A DNA stretch of 64,000 bases. Source: JAVKMO01 sp031539345. GTDB taxonomy: Bacteria > Bacteroidota > Bacteroidia > Chitinophagales > Chitinophagaceae. The notes under the pieces were generated by a model that saw only the letters and a list, made by a program, of their open reading frames with translations, had not been told where the DNA came from and searched no databases. The stretch is from positions 1 through 64,000 of the forward strand of contig JAVKMO010000016.1 of NCBI GenBank assembly GCA_031539345.1. The letters are read 5' to 3'. Position numbers and translations under genes: made by a program. Below, piece after piece: positions 56,862-64,000 of this stretch. Numbering within the stretch: the stretch's first letter is position 1; every line of letters begins with the position of its first letter.

Positions 56862-57740
56862 TTATTCTGGCATACCTGCATCAACCCATGCTTGCATTAA
56901 GGCTTTGTCTGCTGCTGACCAAGGAGCACCTTGAGGCATTATATTACCTGAAGTTCCTTGAATTCTGCCATTGTATTTTGTTGCGTTTGATTTGTCTACT
57001 GCATAAGTTGTGCCATAATTCGAATGACAGCCAGTACAAGTAGCCAATTTTGCTTTTATTGTATTAGTATAAGTGGTAGCAGGAGTTGTAGAAGCATCTA
57101 CAGTAAAGGCTGTTGCTGCTTTTGCTATAGCGTCACCCACTTGCACCCAAATTTTTCCTGTAACTGCACCTGTAGGCACTGTTGTTGTAATACTTGTTGC
57201 TGTTGCGGCTGTTACTATTGCATCAACACGAGCGGCATTTGCACCTAAGAAAGTAACTTTGTTTGTGCTTGCTGTTGTAGAAAAATTAGTTCCTGTAATG
57301 GTTACTGTTCCGCCCACGGCAGCGTTTGCTGGTGTCCAAGAAGCGATAGTTGGAGCGGCAGCGGGTGGGGAAACAGTAAATGCTGTTGCTGCTTTTGCTA
57401 TAGAGTCGCCCACTTGCACCCAAATTTTTCCTGTAACTGCACCAGAAGGCACCGTTGTTGTAATACTTGTTGCTGTTGCGGCTGTTACTGTTGCTGCAAT
57501 ACGAGCGGCATTTGCATCTAAGAAAGTAACTTTATTTGTGTTTGCTGTTGTAGAAAAATTAGTTCCTGTTATCGTAACCACTGTACCAACAATACCTTCT
57601 GCTGGCGTAAAAGAAACAATTGTAGGAACAACAACTGGAGTAGCAGTCTCCGTGTTTTTCGAACACTGAGAAAAAATTGCACAGCCGAGAACAAAAAGTC
57701 CTGCTGTGTAAAGCTTGGTTTGGTTTAAAATATTGTTCAT
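56862..57740 (-). CDS. TIG-repeat cytochrome c lipoprotein
   Basis: Product of 292 residues. The signal peptide has a lipobox-like VLGC (20) or FSQC (26). Two nearly identical 91-residue IPT/TIG modules span about 39-220. The C-terminal domain has CTGCH (235-239) for covalent haem c and NIMPQG, whose Met is a likely axial ligand, like small periplasmic or surface c-type cytochromes. It is 56 bp downstream of a haem protein gene on the same strand, and the terminator follows. It is probably an electron carrier anchored in a membrane. Confidence 0.8.
   Translation of the reverse strand: MNNILNQTKLYTAGLFVLGCAIFSQCSKNTETATPVVVPTIVSFTPAEGIVGTVVTITGTNFSTTANTNKVTFLDANAARIAATVTAATATSITTTVPSGAVTGKIWVQVGDSIAKAATAFTVSPPAAAPTIASWTPANAAVGGTVTITGTNFSTTASTNKVTFLGANAARVDAIVTAATATSITTTVPTGAVTGKIWVQVGDAIAKAATAFTVDASTTPATTYTNTIKAKLATCTGCHSNYGTTYAVDKSNATKYNGRIQGTSGNIMPQGAPWSAADKALMQAWVDAGMPE
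57081..57626. repeat. Tandem 273-bp repeat (two TIG modules)
   Basis: Copies at about 57354-57626 and 57081-57353 encode the two TIG domains. They match closely over long stretches, for instance 57109-57176 against 57382-57449, indicating recent duplication or gene conversion. Confidence 0.8.
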
Positions 57741-57796
57741 AGTTGAGGTTGGTTTAAATTAAAAAAAATGTTTAAGATGTAAAGATGGAGATGTTG

Positions 57797-58036
57797 TTAT
57801 TTCCAATAGTTATTCGCCGCAGCAATAGTTGCAAATTCTAATGCAACAGTATGTCCAATGGCAATCAATGCGTGAGCGTCTTCAGCATATACAGGACGTA
57901 ATTTTTCTCGCATAGCGGCATCAGGTTGCGTTGCTTTAATAATCAGACGTGCCATTTTAACAGCAAGTTGTCTGCCCTCTTCAGGTGTTTTTGTAAGTAA
58001 AGAATTGTTAGGAACTAATTCGATTGCGTTAGACAT
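57797..58036 (-). CDS. Hexameric tyrosine-coordinated haem protein (HTHP)
   Basis: Product of 79 residues from the ATG at 58036. The whole length fits the HTHP family: TPEEGRQLAVKMARLIIK, TQPDAAMREKLRPVY, AEDAHALIAIGHTVALEF and IAAANNYWK. Tyr50 in RPVYAEDAHAL is the expected haem ligand. In the known marine member six subunits bind b-type haem by tyrosine and show peroxidase and weak catalase activity. No signal peptide is present. It lies upstream of the cytochrome c lipoprotein and is likely in its operon. Confidence 0.85.
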   Translation of the reverse strand: MSNAIELVPNNSLLTKTPEEGRQLAVKMARLIIKATQPDAAMREKLRPVYAEDAHALIAIGHTVALEFATIAAANNYWK

Positions 58037-58158
58037 AAAATGAAAAAAAATGATGAACAATAGTGAATGTTACAAACGTATATACGTTCACGGTTATTTG
58101 GTGTGACGAAAATTACAAAATCCTAAAAATAAAAAGAAGCCCTCTTTGAACCCTTATT

Positions 58159-58965
58159 TTAAGGGCAGTAATAACGAAAAACGTTAAAGCTGAGATAGCA
58201 CTGCAACGACAAAAACATATCGATGGATTCGTTTTGTCCGCGTTGTTTTCCTCGCATATCTTTTGTTGTTCCGTTTAAGCCAAGAGAACGATTGCTGAGT
58301 GCGTTGGCAATTTCATCGGCACCAAGTGTGCTTGGATACGCTGTTGAAACATCGTCTAAATAATCCGTAAGTGTAATGCGATGAACAAGCTCTACGCCAG
58401 CATTCACATATTGATTTACGCCCCATTTAATGCCAATGCCAATAGGAAAGCAAATATTGACAGGAGAATAGGAAACGCCTTCCGTTTTCAGCTTGCGGAG
58501 AGAATAACTTGTGCCATTCAATTCGGCTGTTGGGTTAAAATAAAATGCCCCCATTCCGAGTGTTAAATAAGGCGTAAGATTTTTGTTCTGCGAGCCTGCG
58601 CTATAATAGAAAAAATGAAAATCTCCTTGAACAGCAAACTCTAACACGTTCGTCTGAAAACTCAAATTTCTGTTTTTGCGAACAATGTTTGTGGCATACG
58701 CATCGTCAAAACCAAAACTGCTTGCCGTCAATTGATAGCGTAAGGCAACATAATTATTGTAATATTTTTTTGCAAAAATGCTCGCGCTCCACCCTGGCAC
58801 AAAGGCTTTAAAGCTTGGATTCAAATCGCCAATATAATGTGCAACACCAAGACTTCCACCATAAGACGTATTACTTGCCTTAAAATAAAAATCATTCGTA
58901 CTCTGTGCTTTTGCATCAACCACAAACACGCAACAAACAAAAAAGAAAGCAAGAATTTTTTGCAC
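58159..58965 (-). CDS. DUF6089-type outer-membrane barrel protein
   Basis: Product of 268 residues starting at a GTG (58965). The signal peptide ends VDAKAQ. GGSLGVAHYIGDLNPSF, LRYQLTASSFGF, TPYLTLGMGAFYFNP, FPIGIGIKWGV and GVELVHRITLTDYLDDVS are characteristic of the DUF6089 family. It is an outer-membrane barrel with no known role, common in Bacteroidota. It is divergent from the nucleotidyltransferase across a 73-bp gap. Confidence 0.82.
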   Translation of the reverse strand: MQKILAFFFVCCVFVVDAKAQSTNDFYFKASNTSYGGSLGVAHYIGDLNPSFKAFVPGWSASIFAKKYYNNYVALRYQLTASSFGFDDAYATNIVRKNRNLSFQTNVLEFAVQGDFHFFYYSAGSQNKNLTPYLTLGMGAFYFNPTAELNGTSYSLRKLKTEGVSYSPVNICFPIGIGIKWGVNQYVNAGVELVHRITLTDYLDDVSTAYPSTLGADEIANALSNRSLGLNGTTKDMRGKQRGQNESIDMFLSLQCYLSFNVFRYYCP

Positions 58966-59038
58966 AAGAAAATTTTTAAAACAAGGCGGCTAAAATACAT
59001 TTAGATTTACCATTCTTTTTAAAACAATTTTTCATTTT

Positions 59039-59755
59039 ATGCAAGCCATGATTTTTGCGGCAGGGTTAGGCACGCGCTTAAAACCTTTTACAGACCAGCA
59101 CCCTAAGGCTTTGGCTGTGGTGAATGGCAAAACACTTTTGCGGCGTAATATAGAACACCTGAAAGCCTCTGGGTTCAATTTTGTGGTTATCAATGTGTTT
59201 TATTTAGCCGAACAAATTATAGCCTATTTAAAAAATAACAACGGCTTTGGCATTGATTATATCATTTCTAATGAGCAACCAGAAATTTTAGAAACTGGGG
59301 GAGGGCTGGCAAATGCTTTTTCCTTATTCAAAAAAAACGAACCCATATTGACGATGAATGCCGACATTTTAACAGACTATAATTTGAACACTTTTATGCA
59401 ACAACATCAACACAAAAGGCTCATTACATTAGCAGTTGCCCATCGCCCAAGTAGTCGGCAATTGCTTGTGAATCAAAACAACCTTTTATGTGGCTGGAAA
59501 AATAATACAACACAAGAAGAAAGAATAATTAAGCCGCAAGAAGAACAATATCAAGAAAAAGCATTTAGCGGTATCAGTATTTTTGATTATGCCATACAAG
59601 CACATTTTTTACAACAAAAAAAATATTCTCTTATTGATTTGTTTTTAGAAGCTGGGCGAATAAGTTCAATTTATTGTCAAGATTTTTCAAGCAATCATTT
59701 TATTGACGTTGGTAAGCCCGCCTCTTTACTTTCTGCCGAACAACTTTTTATGTAA
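59039..59755 (+). CDS. MurU-like sugar nucleotidyltransferase
   Basis: Product of 238 residues. The NTP-transferase signature is AAGLGTRLKPFTDQHPKAL (8-26), with ILETGGGLANAF, MNADILTD and FIDVGKPASL. The LETGGG segment fits MurNAc-1-phosphate uridylyltransferase (MurU) and related mannose-1-phosphate guanylyltransferases. With namZ nearby, a role in MurNAc recycling is a reasonable inference; AmgK, its usual partner, is not beside it. Confidence 0.75.
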   Translation: MQAMIFAAGLGTRLKPFTDQHPKALAVVNGKTLLRRNIEHLKASGFNFVVINVFYLAEQIIAYLKNNNGFGIDYIISNEQPEILETGGGLANAFSLFKKNEPILTMNADILTDYNLNTFMQQHQHKRLITLAVAHRPSSRQLLVNQNNLLCGWKNNTTQEERIIKPQEEQYQEKAFSGISIFDYAIQAHFLQQKKYSLIDLFLEAGRISSIYCQDFSSNHFIDVGKPASLLSAEQLFM

Positions 59756-59837
59756 AAAAATTACCCCCAATTGTTGAGGATAAAAAGATAGTTTTACGCA
59801 AGTTTTTTTGTGTTTATATTTTTACAAAAATTTTGCC

Positions 59838-60413
59838 ATGACCTTAAAAATTAAATTGGGGCTTATTATTTTTTGTTGTTTTTTTCTTTTTACGCAATGC
59901 GGCAAACTCCAACAAACGCCCTATGAATACCAAATTACTTATTTAAAACAAATGGTTGAGATTGATTCAAGAACGAATGCGTTAGAGCAAGATGAAATTA
60001 CGCATGCCGCATTACCCGGGGTGCCGTTTGCATTTAAAATAAAAACAAGTGTTGATTTAAAGTTGCGCGTTGATCAGATTGACTCAATGAAATTAGAGGC
60101 GTTAACAATAGATTTAGATAGTACCGAACCAAATTTTACGGTAGGCGTTTTTGATTCTCTCTCTGTAACATTAGCGGACGTTTTTTCTATTGAAACTGCA
60201 CGTGTTGCAAAGACATCCGCCTCTCAAGGCGGAAACCAAAAACAATTGACATTAGTACCCATTCCGTTAAAAAGCAATATGTTTTTATGGTCAGATATTT
60301 TCAATCTTACGGTTAAAGGCAGTCCAACACGGTTTTATGATGATAGTAGAAAGCATAAAATTTATCTGAATTTTTATGTCCGTGTTTATGCTCGCCCTTT
60401 TCTTAAAGAATAG
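59838..60413 (+). CDS. Unknown lipoprotein
   Basis: Product of 191 residues from the ATG at 59838. The signal peptide ends in LFTQC, a lipoprotein-type site. The remainder is beta-rich with no domain I recognise. It lies 11 bp upstream of namZ on the same strand and is probably in the same transcript. Confidence 0.7.
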   Translation: MTLKIKLGLIIFCCFFLFTQCGKLQQTPYEYQITYLKQMVEIDSRTNALEQDEITHAALPGVPFAFKIKTSVDLKLRVDQIDSMKLEALTIDLDSTEPNFTVGVFDSLSVTLADVFSIETARVAKTSASQGGNQKQLTLVPIPLKSNMFLWSDIFNLTVKGSPTRFYDDSRKHKIYLNFYVRVYARPFLKE

Positions 60414-60424
60414 ATTGTATTTCA

Positions 60425-61786
60425 ATGCTATCATTTCTGTTTCTTTTTCTTGTTCCACATGCTGTTCAATTGGATTCTAGCACCATCAAACAGAAAACTG
60501 ACACAGTCATTACTGCTATTGCCCCAATACAACGCAATCCTTTTTTTGTTCAAAAGGAATCTCATCTCATATCATCTGACAGCAACTTATTGGCCACAAA
60601 CATTACTACGGGTGCTGAACGAATGCACTTATATTTACCCCTATTACAATACAAACGAGTCGGCGTTTTTTCTAATCAAACGTCTGTGGTAAGAACGCAA
60701 AACGAAAAAAAATACGTTCACCTCATTGACACGTTATTGAATTTGGGCATTCAAATTAAGAAGGTTTTTGTACCCGAACACGGTCTTATGGGAAATGCTG
60801 ACGCTGGCGAGTCTGTGGCGAGTTTTAAAGACAGTGCGTCATCAATTGCTGTGGTATCCCTTTATGGTGCAAACAAAGCTCCTTCATCAAAAGATTTAGA
60901 AGACCTTGATGTGCTGATTTTTGATATTCAAGATGTTGGGGTTAGGTTTTATACTTATATTTCTTCGTTACAATATTTATTAGAATCTGCCATACAAAAC
61001 GAGGTTTCTTTTTTGTTATTAGACCGCCCCAATCCAAATGGGTTTTATGTTGACGGTCCGATTCTTAATTCTAAATACAAATCATTTATTGGATTACAAA
61101 AAGTGCCCATTGTGTATGGCATGACGGTTGGAGAATATGCACAGATGCTCTATTTTGAAGATTTGCTCCACAAAACAAAAGAAACAATAACACAAGGAGA
61201 GCAAGAAGATTTTGAGGTAAAAGAAAAAAAGTTTTCGTTCACCATTGTGCCTTGCAAAGAATATGATCATACAAAAAAATATGTATTGCCCATCAAGCCT
61301 TCTCCAAATTTAACGTCTATGCAAGCGGTCTATTTATATCCTTCGCTCTGTTTGTTAGAAGGCACAAAAGTGAGTTTGGGGAGAGGCACCAATTCGCCCT
61401 TTGCACTTTATGGATTTCCTGATTATCCCGACACTTTGTTCAGCTTTACACCGACATCAAAAGTGGGGGCAAAAAAACCGCCGTACCTCAATCAAAAATG
61501 TTTTGGCAAAGACTTGTCTCAATTAAACCTCGATTCTTTATTTGATGCTCAAGGTTCTATGAAGTCTCTTTTTACGCTGTCTTTTATTCAAGATGCGTTT
61601 AAAAAATATCCGAACAAAAAAAGTTTTTTCGATCTTAATTTTTTTCTCTCCCTTACTGGCACGCCCAATTTATCCAGACAAATTATTGCTCAAGAAAGCG
61701 AAGCCGTTATCAAAGCAAGCTGGAAACAAGACCTCACCAAATTCAAAACAATAAGAAGGAATTATTTATTATACACAGATTTTTGA
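60425..61786 (+). CDS. namZ: Exo-beta-N-acetylmuramidase NamZ (DUF1343)
   Basis: Product of 453 residues with a short N-terminal hydrophobic signal. Family motifs are RVGVFSNQTSV, FVPEHGLMGNADAGE (with the characteristic EHG), LIFDIQDVGVRFYTYISS, LLLDRPNPNGFYVDGP and YLYPSLCLLEGTKVSLGRGTNSPF, all in order. The family removes non-reducing-end MurNAc from peptidoglycan fragments in the periplasm. It is followed by trxB. Confidence 0.88.
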   Translation: MLSFLFLFLVPHAVQLDSSTIKQKTDTVITAIAPIQRNPFFVQKESHLISSDSNLLATNITTGAERMHLYLPLLQYKRVGVFSNQTSVVRTQNEKKYVHLIDTLLNLGIQIKKVFVPEHGLMGNADAGESVASFKDSASSIAVVSLYGANKAPSSKDLEDLDVLIFDIQDVGVRFYTYISSLQYLLESAIQNEVSFLLLDRPNPNGFYVDGPILNSKYKSFIGLQKVPIVYGMTVGEYAQMLYFEDLLHKTKETITQGEQEDFEVKEKKFSFTIVPCKEYDHTKKYVLPIKPSPNLTSMQAVYLYPSLCLLEGTKVSLGRGTNSPFALYGFPDYPDTLFSFTPTSKVGAKKPPYLNQKCFGKDLSQLNLDSLFDAQGSMKSLFTLSFIQDAFKKYPNKKSFFDLNFFLSLTGTPNLSRQIIAQESEAVIKASWKQDLTKFKTIRRNYLLYTDF

Positions 61787-61806
61787 TTTAAAAACTCTAT
61801 TCATTC

Positions 61807-62727
61807 ATGCGAACAATCGACTTAGCAATCATCGGTTCTGGACCTGCGGGATACACCGCAGCCATTTATGCGGCAAGGGCAAACGTGCCTGTTATTGTGT
61901 TTCAAGGGGCGCAGCCTGGCGGCCAATTGACCATTACAACAGAAGTGGAAAATTTTCCAGGATTTGCTCACGGCATTCAAGGACCAGCACTCATGGAACA
62001 ATTTCAACAACAAGCAGAACGCGTGGGTGCAAAAATGGAATACGCCACAATTACAAAAGTTGATTTCTCTCAACGTCCATTTATTTTAACCATTGATGCA
62101 CAAGAACAGGTTGCTGCAAAAGCGGTCATTATTTCTACTGGTGCAAGTGCCAAATGGCTAGGTATAGAAAGTGAACAACGCCTCAACGGGAGCGGCGTTA
62201 GTGCCTGTGCGGTATGCGATGGTTTCTTTTTTAAAAATCAAGAAGTTGCGATTGTCGGCGCTGGCGACACGGCTTGTGAAGAGGCTTTATACTTGGCAAA
62301 GCTGTGCAAAAAAGTCAATATGATTATTCGCAAAGACACAATGCGCGCATCAAAAATTATGCAACAAAGAGTGATAGAAACCCCCAACATTGAAGTACAT
62401 TGGAATAGTAGTATCCATGAAATCGTGGGAACAAAAAGTGTAGAAAGCGTCAGCATAAATAAAAATGGAACGACTATCAACATTCCGCTTAAGGCGGTTT
62501 TTATCGCCATTGGACATCAACCCAATTCTGAAATTTTTAAAGGACAAATTGATTTAGACGAGCAGGGTTATATTAAAACAATTGCAGGGTCATCAAAAAC
62601 AAATATTGAAGGCGTATTTGCCGCAGGCGACATTCAAGATAAAATCTATCGACAAGCTGTTACGGCCGCAGGTTCTGGCTGTATGGCAGCTTTAGACGCA
62701 GAACGATTTTTGGCAAGCCATGCATAA
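61807..62727 (+). CDS. trxB: Thioredoxin reductase
   Basis: Product of 306 residues. The FAD loop is IIGSGPAGYTAAIYAARA (8-25), the NADPH loop is IVGAGDTACEEALYL and the redox pair is CAVC in SACAVCDGFFF. AAGDIQDKIYRQAVTAAGSGC is the C-terminal FAD contact. It regenerates reduced thioredoxin from NADPH. It converges with the KdsC-like gene with one base between the stops. Confidence 0.95.
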   Translation: MRTIDLAIIGSGPAGYTAAIYAARANVPVIVFQGAQPGGQLTITTEVENFPGFAHGIQGPALMEQFQQQAERVGAKMEYATITKVDFSQRPFILTIDAQEQVAAKAVIISTGASAKWLGIESEQRLNGSGVSACAVCDGFFFKNQEVAIVGAGDTACEEALYLAKLCKKVNMIIRKDTMRASKIMQQRVIETPNIEVHWNSSIHEIVGTKSVESVSINKNGTTINIPLKAVFIAIGHQPNSEIFKGQIDLDEQGYIKTIAGSSKTNIEGVFAAGDIQDKIYRQAVTAAGSGCMAALDAERFLASHA

Positions 62728-62728
62728 T

Positions 62729-63229
62729 TTATTCCCAAGCATTATTTAATCGCAACACTTTTTCTATCACATCACGCACACAACCTTCGCCGCCTTTGTA
62801 AGAAGAAACATATTTTGACAATGCCTTTACTTCAGTTGCGGCATCGTTAGGGCAAGTTGATACGCCTACAATTTGCAAAGGCTCTACATCAGGCACATCA
62901 TCGCCCATGTAAAGAATGTGTTCTAATAAAATGTCGTTCGCAAGTGCCCATTCTTGAAGTACAGTTTTTTTATTCTTCACTCGCAAGAAAATGTCTGCAA
63001 TGCCAAGTTTTTCTAAACGACTTTTTACCGCTTCCGAATTGCCGCCAGAAATAACAACAATTTTAAATCCTTTTTGAATGGCGAGCTGCAAAGCATACCC
63101 ATCTTTGATATTCATTTGCCTCACCATTTGCCCATCGTCATAAATCAACAAAGAGCCGTTTGTCAATACACCATCGATGTCAAAAGCAAATGCTTTTACG
63201 GTAGAAAAATCTTTTAACACATTCATCAT
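62729..63229 (-). CDS. KdsC-like HAD phosphatase
   Basis: Product of 166 residues. The HAD motif DIDGVLTNG lies near residues 16-24, then VISGGNSEAVKSRL and the acidic MGDDVPDVEPL. The size and lack of a cap domain match the tetrameric KdsC group, which dephosphorylates Kdo-8-phosphate for lipopolysaccharide. The end is convergent with trxB. Confidence 0.88.
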   Translation of the reverse strand: MMNVLKDFSTVKAFAFDIDGVLTNGSLLIYDDGQMVRQMNIKDGYALQLAIQKGFKIVVISGGNSEAVKSRLEKLGIADIFLRVKNKKTVLQEWALANDILLEHILYMGDDVPDVEPLQIVGVSTCPNDAATEVKALSKYVSSYKGGEGCVRDVIEKVLRLNNAWE

Positions 63230-63290
63230 AAAGGAAAAATAAAAACAAATGTAAAAGAATATTTTCGCAACAATCTCAACCCTATATTTT

Positions 63291-64000
63291 ATGAAAAAAA
63301 ATCTTCTCTGTTTTATTGCTTTTTATTTGAATTTATTTCTTGTAGCACAACAAGCACCGTTAGAAAAAAATTATCCTTTTGGGTTGGGCGAAAACTTGTC
63401 TTACAACGCATATTGGTCAATTTTCAAAATTGCTGAAATGAATAGCGTGGTTGATACTTCGTCGCAATTTGTTGGCGGAAAGCCTTGCTATAAAGTAGAT
63501 GTTACGGCAAATATGGCAACGATGGTACGTATGTTTGCTGCAATAGACGAAATTTTTGGTGCCTATATTGACACCGCAACCCTTTTGCCAACAACGTCTT
63601 ATCGTTATTTAAAAGAAGCAAAATATACGCATGACGAAGTGTCGTATTATGATTATGAAAAAGGCAAAATGCAATTAACCGTATTCAACAAAAACGCAGA
63701 ACGATTTGAAACAAAAGATTCATTTTATATCCACAAAAAAACCTTCGATGTTGTTTCTGGTTATATGAATTTGCGGAATACCAATCTCAAAAAAATGAAA
63801 CAAGGCGATATGGTTACCGTTAATATGTTTATCGAAAATGATTTATATCCAATTACCTTTACGATTGCGGCGTTTGAAAAAATAAAAGTAAAGGCAGGAA
63901 AATTTAATACAATCAAACTAGACTTGTCTATCCCCAATAATAAAGTCATTAACAAAGACCACCCTTTATATGTTTGGTTAAGTGCCGATGACAATAAAAT
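63291..64000 (+). CDS. DUF3108 protein, N-terminal part (cut by window edge)
   Basis: The frame is open from an ATG at 63291 to the border (about 236 residues visible). A signal peptide ends LFLVAQ. The sequence has FGLGENLSYNAYWSIFKIAE, then VDVTANMATMVRMF and later KVKAGKFNTIKLDL, which fit the DUF3108 family of secreted or periplasmic beta-rich proteins of unknown function. It is divergent from the KdsC-like gene with a 61-bp gap. Confidence 0.85.
   Translation, partial: MKKNLLCFIAFYLNLFLVAQQAPLEKNYPFGLGENLSYNAYWSIFKIAEMNSVVDTSSQFVGGKPCYKVDVTANMATMVRMFAAIDEIFGAYIDTATLLPTTSYRYLKEAKYTHDEVSYYDYEKGKMQLTVFNKNAERFETKDSFYIHKKTFDVVSGYMNLRNTNLKKMKQGDMVTVNMFIENDLYPITFTIAAFEKIKVKAGKFNTIKLDLSIPNNKVINKDHPLYVWLSADDNK

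Noticed and set aside
57073..57669. Long plus-strand frame across the TIG-repeat gene
   Set aside because: It is the antisense of a low-complexity repeat; the minus frame has a signal peptide and haem motif.
63761..63994. Minus-strand 77-codon frame near the right edge
   Set aside because: It lies inside the plus-strand DUF3108 frame, which has a signal peptide and a family pattern.

Overview
The window looks like a chromosomal stretch from a member of the Bacteroidota, probably near the Chitinophagia or Sphingobacteriia. The evidence is the low G+C, the lack of clear Shine-Dalgarno sequences, a tRNA without encoded CCA, and many families typical of that phylum: YraN, DUF3109, DUF3108, DUF3575, DUF6089-type barrels, Mpl-type Mur ligase, PafA-type phosphatase, the degenerate arginase-like protein and NamZ (DUF1343). 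The assignment rests on recognising families, not on a search. I saw no rRNA, prophage, insertion sequence or CRISPR array. Most genes are core metabolism in short operons on both strands.

Layout. 1-837 (minus) is the N-terminal part of a secreted repeat protein cut by the left edge; it is visible only by reading the minus strand to the border. 1237-3648 (plus) holds korA and a cytochrome oxidase subunit III-like gene. 3961-5976 (minus) has a small outer-membrane barrel and two unknown ORFs that lie in one frame, separated by a single TAG. 6164-11110 holds nadE (plus), then yraN, trmH, tyrA and a sodium/solute symporter (minus). tRNA-Ala(GGC) is at 11366-11439. hemE follows on plus, then on minus thrA, pfkA, a small coupled ORF, an M23 peptidase, a DUF3109 gene and transketolase. 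20338-24733 (plus) holds a catalytically degenerate aldehyde dehydrogenase and a large FAD/Fe-S oxidoreductase. 24763-29255 (minus) holds purU, a glycosyltransferase, cysH directly behind nuoB and nuoA, and a SprT-like gene. 29378-33698 (plus) holds a PafA-type phosphatase, a secreted LRR protein and a secreted beta-propeller protein, convergent with a secreted caspase-like protein (33714-35879, minus). 36044-43732 (minus) holds a possible HolD-like protein, a GNAT, mpl, a phosphohexomutase, hpt, a secreted unknown, ruvB and an amidohydrolase. 43777-52044 (plus) holds an arginase-like protein, then exbB-exbD-barrel-LRR lipoprotein-rel. 52068-55279 (minus) holds an aminotransferase, ctaA, a cyclophilin and the remains of a PIN toxin-antitoxin pair. 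55466 onward holds serS, an operon of a hexameric tyrosine-coordinated haem protein with a TIG-repeat cytochrome c lipoprotein, a DUF6089 barrel, a MurU-like nucleotidyltransferase, a lipoprotein, namZ, trxB, kdsC-like and a DUF3108 gene cut by the right edge.

How they fit together. The respiratory and haem genes (nuoAB, coxIII-like, ctaA, hemE, HTHP, cytochrome c lipoprotein) indicate aerobic respiration. The cell-wall genes (mpl, MurU-like, namZ, M23) suggest peptidoglycan turnover and recycling. The least explained parts are the LRR/propeller/caspase-like group at 31-36 kb, the Cys-rich same-frame pair at 4.6-6 kb, the pseudo-aldehyde dehydrogenase at 20.3 kb, and the haem protein pair at 57-58 kb.
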